Translations under genes and position numbers: made by a program
Assembly: GCA_031259035.1 (NCBI GenBank)
Contig: JAIRLZ010000309.1
Coordinates: forward strand, 1 to 5,482
Reading direction: 5' to 3'
Source of the DNA: Treponema sp.
GTDB lineage: Bacteria; Spirochaetota; Spirochaetia; Treponematales; Breznakiellaceae
DNA length: 5,482 bases
Part shown: positions 1 to 4,330 of the stretch, piece after piece
How the letters are laid out: each line of letters starts with the position of its first letter
Numbering within the stretch: the first letter of the stretch is position 1
The notes under the pieces: generated by a model
Told to the model about the DNA's origin: nothing
The model's input: the letters and a program-made list of their open reading frames with translations, nothing else
Database searches by the model: none

Positions 1-88
1 CACTTTTTTTGGTACAACCGGAAAACATCACGGTTAGAACCAAAAAAACCGTCAATCCAAGGAGCGTTTTCTTCTGTAACGCTTTCAT
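1..88 (-). CDS. Lipoprotein N-terminus, probable ABC-transporter sugar-binding protein (partial)
   Basis: Only the first 29 codons lie in the window; the gene runs off the left edge. The ATG at 88 is preceded by a strong Shine-Dalgarno AGGAGGAG (99-92, 3 nt from the start). The visible peptide has a basic start (MKALQKK), a hydrophobic core (LLGLTVFLVLTVMF) and a lipobox-like F-S-G-C with Cys at residue 25, followed by TKKS. This is a signal-peptidase-II leader; the Phe at -3 fits the relaxed lipobox of spirochaetes. The mature protein should be lipid-anchored at the outer face of a membrane. The function is inferred from context alone: a LacI-family regulator lies directly upstream on the same strand and a double operator covers the promoter, which is typical of a periplasmic sugar-binding component of an ABC importer. 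Any other lipoprotein remains possible. The lipoprotein call is firm; the transporter role is tentative. Confidence 0.75.
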   Translation of the reverse strand, partial: MKALQKKTLLGLTVFLVLTVMFSGCTKKS

Positions 89-100
89 ATACTCCTCCTG

Positions 101-141
101 AAAAAAAATGTGTACGTACACTCCAAGAGTGTACGTACACA
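101..141 (-). terminator. Candidate intrinsic terminator coinciding with the operator palindrome
   Basis: Read on the minus strand, the 15-bp perfect stem with a 3-nt loop (141-109) is followed without a gap by eight T residues (108-101), then by the Shine-Dalgarno site of the lipoprotein gene. A strong hairpin abutting a U-tract is the classic rho-independent signal. It would stop transcripts reading through from the LacI-family gene, which has no other clear terminator. A transcript begun at the local start near 134 would contain only the inner 8 bp of the stem, separated from the U-tract by 7 nt, and should escape. The structure is seen in the sequence; the terminator function is inferred. 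Confidence 0.55.
109..141. promoter_or_regulatory. 33-bp perfect palindrome built of two GTGTACGTACAC operator sites
   Basis: The left arm TGTGTACGTACACTC (109-123) is the exact reverse complement of the right arm GAGTGTACGTACACA (127-141), with a CAA spacer. Inside each arm sits the self-complementary 12-mer GTGTACGTACAC (110-121 and 129-140), with centres 19 bp apart. Two symmetric sites with a central CG are what a dimeric LacI- or GntR-type repressor would bind. The core TGTACGTACA equals the core of the Bacillus subtilis AraR operator consensus (ATTTGTACGTACAAAT), as I recall it. The element touches the -10 box of the lipoprotein promoter and covers its expected start site near 134, so binding should repress. 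The regulator is not identified: it may be the adjacent LacI protein or an AraR-like protein encoded elsewhere. Confidence 0.85.
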
Positions 142-169
142 GTAAACAACACTTTTTCCCTCTTGTCAA
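141..169 (-). promoter_or_regulatory. Sigma-70-type promoter of the lipoprotein gene
   Basis: On the minus strand a perfect -35 hexamer TTGACA (169-164) is followed by a 17-nt spacer and TTTACT (146-141), which matches TATAAT at 4 of 6 positions. The expected start is near 134, inside the right half of the operator palindrome, giving a leader of about 46 nt before the ATG at 88. Just upstream of the -35 (197-172) is a run of A tracts on this strand, resembling an UP element. The strong -35, UP-like tract and overlapping operators suggest a promoter that is powerful when induced and tightly repressed otherwise. Confidence 0.75.
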
Positions 170-284
170 GCGTTTTTTTTATTTTTTTAAAATTTTTGGA
201 AGCGACACGCTTGGCAGGCGCGACGACTTGAGAGGAAGATGAAGAAATAGTTATGGCGCAAAGGAACTGAGAAGCCGCGCCGGT

Positions 285-1352
285 TTAGAAATCATCTTGT
301 GGGGTTTCCATGACATTTTCTTTAATATAGACATCCAGCGGCATTTCGATCTTGGACTCTATGTTCTGTTCCAACACGATGTAACGGTACAAGTTGATCA
401 CCGCCTGACGCCCTTGCTCTTCGGGCCTTTGGGAGATGATCGCGTCTATAAAGCCTTCTTTCAGCAACTGTTTGTTATTTGAGGTGAGATCGTAGCCTAT
501 GATAACGCGCTTTTCGCGCGCGCCGTCTTTCAGCGTCTGGGCGACGCGGTGCGCCAAACTGTTGGTGACAAAAAATCCGGTTAAACCGCGGTATCGCTCC
601 AAAAGCGCCATTATTTCTTTTTCGGTCAATTCGCCTTCTTCCGAATATTCTTTCACCACAACCGGAATAGCGTGTTCTTCGGCGTATCGCAAAAAGCCGT
701 CTCTGCGCCGGACGATGTGGTAATCCTCGCAATGGGCGTCAAGAACCGCCACCGGTTTTTCACGTTGGTTTCCGCTCTCAGACGCGGACGCGCTCGTGGA
801 CGCGCTTCGCCCAAAAAGGCTCATAAGCCTGCCCGCAAGATACCCGCCGCGAATGGGATCCTGGCTGATTGTACAAAGCGGCGTCAGTTCAGGAAAGTTC
901 GAATCGAAGAAAATGTACGGCGTCTGTTTTTCCCGAATTTTGGGAATCAGCCGCTTAATTCGTATGTTGGGCGCAAGTATCACGCCGTCCGGCGCTTTCG
1001 CCAGCGCCGCTTCCACCTTGGCAAAGACTTCTTCCATATTATACCTATCGTACTCAATGATCTCCGTCTCGGCCCCCAAGAGGCTGACCTCGTCAGCGCC
1101 GGTTTTAAGCCCCGCAATCGCCTGCTCCCAGTATCCGGCGTCTTGATCCCGCCGAGGAATAAGGGCGCAAAAATGGTACGAACGGTTTCTTTTCAACCGC
1201 CGCGCTATGGGATTCGGGGTGAATTGGTATGTTTCAATGATTTCTTGTACCTTTGCCCGGGTCGCCGTTGACACTCGGCCCCTCTGATACAGCACTCTGT
1301 CTACGGTTCCGATAGACACGCCCGCAAGTTCGGCTATTTCCTTCACGGTCAT
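285..1352 (-). CDS. LacI-family transcriptional regulator
   Basis: A 355-residue DNA-binding regulator. Residues 1-50 form the LacI helix-turn-helix (TVKEIAELAGVSIGTVDRVL at 2-21, then RGRVS and TRAKV), followed by the hinge segment NPIARRLKRN (46-55). Residues about 60-345 form a periplasmic-binding-protein-like effector domain that should bind a small sugar-like ligand, with a cross-over region near GFFVTNSLAHRVA (259-271) and IIGYD (284-288). The 'GTVDRVLYQRG' recognition-helix region differs from the common TVSRVLN type and places it in a subgroup I associate with Bacteroidetes and spirochaetes. The start at 1352 is chosen because the HTH begins at residue 2 and GGAGAG (1363-1358) lies 5 nt upstream; the same frame is open upstream to 1511, but that stretch holds the promoter and encodes nothing LacI-like. 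A Ser/Ala-rich segment (183-193) is an unusual loop. It lies upstream of the lipoprotein gene and divergent from the kinase operon, so either could be its target. Ligand unknown. Confidence 0.9.
   Translation of the reverse strand: MTVKEIAELAGVSIGTVDRVLYQRGRVSTATRAKVQEIIETYQFTPNPIARRLKRNRSYHFCALIPRRDQDAGYWEQAIAGLKTGADEVSLLGAETEIIEYDRYNMEEVFAKVEAALAKAPDGVILAPNIRIKRLIPKIREKQTPYIFFDSNFPELTPLCTISQDPIRGGYLAGRLMSLFGRSASTSASASESGNQREKPVAVLDAHCEDYHIVRRRDGFLRYAEEHAIPVVVKEYSEEGELTEKEIMALLERYRGLTGFFVTNSLAHRVAQTLKDGAREKRVIIGYDLTSNNKQLLKEGFIDAIISQRPEEQGRQAVINLYRYIVLEQNIESKIEMPLDVYIKENVMETPQDDF
783..806 (-). repeat. Tandem 12-bp repeat encoding a Ser/Ala loop in the LacI-family gene
   Basis: On the minus strand AGCGCGTCCACG (806-795) is directly followed by AGCGCGTCCGCG (794-783), identical at 11 of 12 bases. 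The pair encodes SASTSASA (residues 183-190), between the two lobes of the effector domain as judged by eye. It is an in-frame duplication that lengthens a low-complexity surface loop, probably by replication slippage. Confidence 0.7.
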
Positions 1353-1386
1353 CCATTCTCTCCAATATGGAAACTTTAAAACGCAA

Positions 1387-1409
1387 CCGGGGGTTTTAGA
1401 GACGCCCGG
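1387..1409. repeat. Short GC-rich inverted repeat at the regulator's expected start site
   Basis: CCGGG (1387-1391) and CCCGG (1405-1409) form a 5-bp inverted repeat with a 13-nt spacer, placed at the expected transcription start of the LacI-family gene. It could be an autoregulatory site or a small leader hairpin, but it bears no resemblance to the GTGTACGTACAC operators and a 5-bp repeat may be chance. Confidence 0.25.
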
Positions 1410-1415
1410 CGTTGA

Positions 1416-1445
1416 ATTATAGCAAAAAATGAGAGTTGAAGTCAA
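1416..1445 (-). promoter_or_regulatory. Promoter of the LacI-family regulator gene
   Basis: On the minus strand TTGACT (1445-1440, 5 of 6 consensus) is separated by 18 nt from a perfect TATAAT (1421-1416). The expected start is near 1409, leaving a leader of about 57 nt before the ATG at 1352. This placement also shows that the open frame continuing upstream of 1352 is not translated, because the promoter lies inside it. Confidence 0.7.
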
Positions 1446-1536
1446 TAGAATTGGCGGCGGGCGCCCCTTTAAGACATGGAACTCCGCGCCGCTTCCCGCG
1501 CCCGGCGGCATCCTTAAAAAAATATCGTCAAATCTA

Positions 1537-1568
1537 TTGAATAATTTTTACTTTTCATATAGTATAAT
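1537..1568 (+). promoter_or_regulatory. Candidate promoter of the kinase-surE-TPR-NHL operon
   Basis: A perfect TATAAT (1563-1568) lies in an AT-rich block. The best upstream hexamer is TTGAAT (1537-1542), but the 20-nt spacer is longer than optimal; an alternative -10, TATAGT (1558-1563), would give a 15-nt spacer. No extended -10 TG is present. Transcription would begin near 1575 and leave about 90 nt of leader. The -10 is convincing, the -35 assignment is not. Confidence 0.45.
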
Positions 1569-1664
1569 ATAAGAGTGAATAAACTGCGGCTATAGCATTG
1601 ACGGCAACCTTGGTGGCGCCTCGGCGGCAGATGTCGCTCCAATTTATGTTTAGAGAGGTGTGGA

Positions 1665-2834
1665 ATGTTGGACATCGGACAAATCCATCGTAAGGAATAT
1701 GCGTCAGATGCCGACCTGCCCGGTCAGATTGTCATTGCCCGCGCTCCGGGAAGGGTACATCTCTTGGGGGAACATGGCGAGCCAAAATTTTCTTCATGTC
1801 TCTCTTCGGCGATTGATAAATTTATATATGTAGCGGTTAGCCAGCGAAAAGACAATTCCCTGCGTTTCTTTACGGCGAATTCTGATGAACGCAAGCGATC
1901 CTCCATCACAAATCTGAAATACAAACGGGAAGACCGGTGGTCAAACTACATCAAGGCGGCGATTCAGGTGTTCGCGTCCCTTGGACGCCTCAGCAAAGGG
2001 CTTAATATCACCGTGTATGGGGGAGTCCCCCAGCAGATAGGACTTGCGTCTTCCACAGCGATGGAGACGGCGGCCGCTGTCGCGCTCCGCGCTTTTTTCA
2101 AGGTAAATATAACGGATCGGGATCTCATCATGCGGCTTATCAAGGAGCGGGAGGCTTTTTTTGGAAAACCGGTTTCTTTCGCCGATTACGCCGTGATCCT
2201 CAACGCCAAAGCGGAGGGCTTCATCATCGTTGATGAGCATAAAAGGGAAACAAGAATAGTTCCCGTAGATTTCGCGGGCTATAAGATGCTGATAACAGAT
2301 TCGCGGGTGCCTCGTTTTAACATTGAACAGGAATTGAGGCAGAGGCGGCACGACGTACGCAAGGGTTTTGAGAGTCTTTTTCCCCAGAAAGAATTGCGGG
2401 AGATAAACGATAAAATGTTCGCGGCTGTCAATCTTACGGAACTGCTGGGCGGCCTGCCTGAAACGCTCAGGAGGAGGGCGCTGTTTGTCATTCAGGAAAT
2501 GCGGCGCATAACCGAAACTGAAGACGCTCTGCGAAAAAAAGATTTCCAACTCTTTTCCAGAATCATTTTCCATTCGCACGAGGGCTTGCGCGATCTCTAC
2601 GAGGCGTCCTGCCCGGAAACAGACTGGCTTGTAAAGCGCGGGCAGGAAACGGAAGGCGTTTCCGGCTCCAGAATGACGGGACTCGGATTCGGCGGCTGCA
2701 CATACGCGGTCATCAAAGAAGAATCTATACCGGAATATAAAAAACGTCTTGAAGATTATGAGAGGATATTCGGTTTTCATCCGATAATATATGAAGTAGT
2801 ACCTGCGCAAGGAGCGTGTTTGGTTTCCGTATGA
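1665..2834 (+). CDS. Galactokinase-family GHMP kinase (substrate uncertain)
   Basis: A 389-residue cytoplasmic small-molecule kinase, the usual length for galactokinase. Family motifs occur in order: APGRVHLLGEH (27-37), the ATP-binding loop GGVPQQIGLASSTAMET (119-135), SFAD (171-174) whose Asp174 aligns with the catalytic Asp of the GIMDQ motif, SHEGLRDLYEASCPE (304-318), and GSRMTGLGFGGC (334-345). Galactokinase would phosphorylate galactose at C1 with ATP. Here, however, the sugar-contact segment HTDY reads HGEP (37-40), and the Tyr of the YxxRR motif appears replaced by Leu224 (LRQRR, 224-228). These are by-eye alignments. The fold and kinase activity are likely; galactose as substrate is doubtful. 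The start is supported by AGAGG (1654-1658) 6 nt upstream. It is the first gene of the rightward cluster; its stop overlaps the surE start by 4 nt (ATGA). No galT or galE is present nearby. Confidence 0.85.
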   Translation: MLDIGQIHRKEYASDADLPGQIVIARAPGRVHLLGEHGEPKFSSCLSSAIDKFIYVAVSQRKDNSLRFFTANSDERKRSSITNLKYKREDRWSNYIKAAIQVFASLGRLSKGLNITVYGGVPQQIGLASSTAMETAAAVALRAFFKVNITDRDLIMRLIKEREAFFGKPVSFADYAVILNAKAEGFIIVDEHKRETRIVPVDFAGYKMLITDSRVPRFNIEQELRQRRHDVRKGFESLFPQKELREINDKMFAAVNLTELLGGLPETLRRRALFVIQEMRRITETEDALRKKDFQLFSRIIFHSHEGLRDLYEASCPETDWLVKRGQETEGVSGSRMTGLGFGGCTYAVIKEESIPEYKKRLEDYERIFGFHPIIYEVVPAQGACLVSV

Positions 2835-3613
2835 ATATATTGATGACTAATGACGACGGCATAGATTTTGAATGGTTCATGTGGTTTGTCAGAGCTATGC
2901 GGGAAATGGGAAAGACAAGGGGACACACCATCTATGTTGTCGCGCCCGAAGGCGAGCGTTCCGGTTTTTCTCATTACATCACCTTTATAGCAGGGCCAAT
3001 ATGGCTGAAAGAACGGGAAAAAAACATGTGGGCTTGTTCCGGTACGCCTGCGGATTGCGTCCTGATGCCGTCTATGGGAGCGCTTCCCTTTACGGTTGAT
3101 CTTGTGGTGTCCGGCATTAACCGCGGGGCGAATCTCGGCACGGATCTCGTGTATTCGGGAACCGCGGCGGCGGCGCGTCAGGCGAGCCTGCACCACATTC
3201 CGGCGGTGGCGTACTCGCTTGCCGGCGGGACAAAGCCGCTGTATTGGGAAAAAGCGGTGGCGTACGCGGTTGAGCATGTGGAGGAATTCGCGGCGCTGTG
3301 GCGGGAAGATATTTTTATCAATGTGAACCTCCCGAATTCCCCTTCCGGGGCGGCAGGGTCAAAGATTACTTTTCCATCGCGGCGGATATACGAGTCGGAT
3401 AAAATTGAAGTGTTTGACGCGCCGGATCGCAAACGGTATTGCTTTATGAACGCCGGAGTGGTGAAAACCGCCCCCGAGTCGGGTTCCGATTATGAGGCGG
3501 TGTCGTTAAATTTGGCGTCAGTGACGCCTGTGTTCATTCACCCTGTTGCGGCTGGCGATATGTGCGCCGGAGCGCCGAAACATGCGGGCGTGGGATTCCG
3601 CCCAGGGAATTAA
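2831..3613 (+). CDS. surE: 5'/3'-nucleotidase SurE
   Basis: A 260-residue metal-dependent phosphatase that, in the SurE family, removes phosphate from nucleoside 5'- and 3'-monophosphates and can act on short polyphosphate; cytoplasmic. Diagnostic motifs: MNILMTNDDGI at the N-terminus with metal ligands Asp8 and Asp9, RSGFS with Ser44, CSGTPADCV (69-77), SGINRGANLGTDLVYSGTAAAA (94-115) with metal ligand Asn97, and a C-terminal D-YEAVSLNLASVTPV segment (220-234). Length is typical. The start at 2831 is chosen because the family begins directly at this methionine and it overlaps the kinase stop as ATGA. The nearest Shine-Dalgarno (AAGGAG, 2809-2814) is 16 nt away, so initiation probably depends on ribosomes finishing the kinase gene. 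The segment after the first motif (DFEWFMWF, 12-19) is unusually aromatic where the family more often has a small residue-Pro/Glu-Gly turn. Confidence 0.95.
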   Translation: MNILMTNDDGIDFEWFMWFVRAMREMGKTRGHTIYVVAPEGERSGFSHYITFIAGPIWLKEREKNMWACSGTPADCVLMPSMGALPFTVDLVVSGINRGANLGTDLVYSGTAAAARQASLHHIPAVAYSLAGGTKPLYWEKAVAYAVEHVEEFAALWREDIFINVNLPNSPSGAAGSKITFPSRRIYESDKIEVFDAPDRKRYCFMNAGVVKTAPESGSDYEAVSLNLASVTPVFIHPVAAGDMCAGAPKHAGVGFRPGN

Positions 3614-3631
3614 AACAGAAGAAAAGAGGCT

Positions 3632-4330
3632 TTGTCGATAGTGGAAGAAATTGCGGGAGCTGTGTCAACATCTCAAGAAGGAGTCGCTCTTTTTCAAAAA
3701 GGCGATTGGAAAAACGCCCTTCAGTTTTTTTTAGAAGTGCGGACAGAAGATGCCAATGAAATGCTCGAATTAGCCTATTATATGGGACTTTGTTATGCGA
3801 AACTCAAGCATTTTGAGGAAGCCCAGCCCCATCTTGAGAAGTACATCCGCGAGGCTCGAAACAATGTGAGGGTGTATCAATGCCGTATGACGCTGGCATA
3901 TGCATATATAATGACTAAAAAAGCGAGGAAGGCTGAATACGAGCTTACCGTGCTGGTTAACACAGGCTTTGAGTCCGCGCAACTGTACGCGACGATGGCA
4001 TACGCCGCATGGTCGCGGCAGTCCTATGCCGATGCCATAGAATGGTATGAGCGGGCGCTGAGCGTTGATTCCGACAACCTCACGGCGTTGAATGGACTCG
4101 GCTTCATACTCGCCGACACCGGCAAGGATATAAAGAAAGGGCTTCGCTTCTGCAAGCGCGCGGTTGAAAAGCAACCGGACAGCCCCGTATACCTTGATTC
4201 TTTGGGATGGGCGTATTACAAAGATGGAAAAAGAATGGAGGCGATGAAATTCCTCCTAAAAGCGCGGGACAAGGATCCTGATAACACGTTTATTCGAGAA
4301 CATCTCAAAATGGTTGAAATGGCGAGATGA
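3632..4330 (+). CDS. Cytoplasmic tetratricopeptide-repeat protein
   Basis: A 232-residue protein made almost wholly of TPR helical hairpins. By eye there are about six 34-residue units: 14-44, 45-78, 80-113, 116-149, 150-184 and 185-218, the last three being most regular (for example YADAIEWYERALSVDSDN and LGWAYYKDGKRMEAMKFL). TPR arrays form curved scaffolds that bind partner proteins; no enzymatic domain, signal peptide or membrane segment is seen. The start is uncertain: TTG at 3632 has a possible Shine-Dalgarno AGAGG (3625-3629) only 2 nt away, whereas GTG at 3641 has it 11 nt away; the choice changes three residues. The gene begins 18 nt after surE and its stop overlaps the next start as ATGA, placing it in the same operon. 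The binding partner is unknown; the adjacent exported TPR/NHL protein is separated by the membrane. Confidence 0.88.
   Translation: MSIVEEIAGAVSTSQEGVALFQKGDWKNALQFFLEVRTEDANEMLELAYYMGLCYAKLKHFEEAQPHLEKYIREARNNVRVYQCRMTLAYAYIMTKKARKAEYELTVLVNTGFESAQLYATMAYAAWSRQSYADAIEWYERALSVDSDNLTALNGLGFILADTGKDIKKGLRFCKRAVEKQPDSPVYLDSLGWAYYKDGKRMEAMKFLLKARDKDPDNTFIREHLKMVEMAR

Larger units (their letters stand above)
1353..1664. other. Divergent intergenic region between the regulator and the kinase operon
   Basis: This 312-bp stretch has no supported gene. Its left half carries the leftward promoter and leader of the LacI-family gene. Its right half has an AT-rich block (about 1511-1575) with a candidate rightward promoter, then a GC-richer leader of about 90 nt (1575-1664) ending in the kinase Shine-Dalgarno AGAGG (1654-1658). 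I found no copy of the GTGTACGTACAC operator here, no recognisable riboswitch and no convincing terminator hairpin. Confidence 0.7.

Noticed and set aside
200..212. Hairpin AAGCG-ACA-CGCTT as a terminator for the LacI-family gene
   Set aside because: The stem is only 5 bp and on the minus strand it is followed by CCAAAAATTTTAAA rather than a T-run.
672..1271. A 199-codon open frame on the plus strand opposite the LacI-family gene
   Set aside because: The translation is Arg-rich without family motifs, and the opposite strand encodes a clear regulator.
1353..1511. N-terminal extension of the LacI-family frame by 53 codons upstream of 1352
   Set aside because: The LacI helix-turn-helix begins at the 1352 methionine, a good Shine-Dalgarno precedes it, and a consensus promoter lies inside the proposed extension.
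1589..1596. Palindrome GCTATAGC in the kinase leader as an operator
   Set aside because: Eight bases of perfect symmetry without a second copy or extended arms is expected by chance in a window of this size.
1575..1664. Riboswitch or structured leader upstream of the kinase gene
   Set aside because: I could not find long complementary arms or a known riboswitch core; only short GC-rich pairings are present.
1941..2810. A 289-codon open frame on the minus strand opposite the kinase gene
   Set aside because: It is antisense to a gene with clear GHMP kinase motifs, and its translation shows no recognisable domain; it is a shadow frame.
2816..2830. Upstream GTG start for surE at 2816
   Set aside because: It is only 1 nt from the AAGGAG site and would add five residues before the methionine at which SurE proteins normally begin; the ATGA overlap at 2831 is a better fit.
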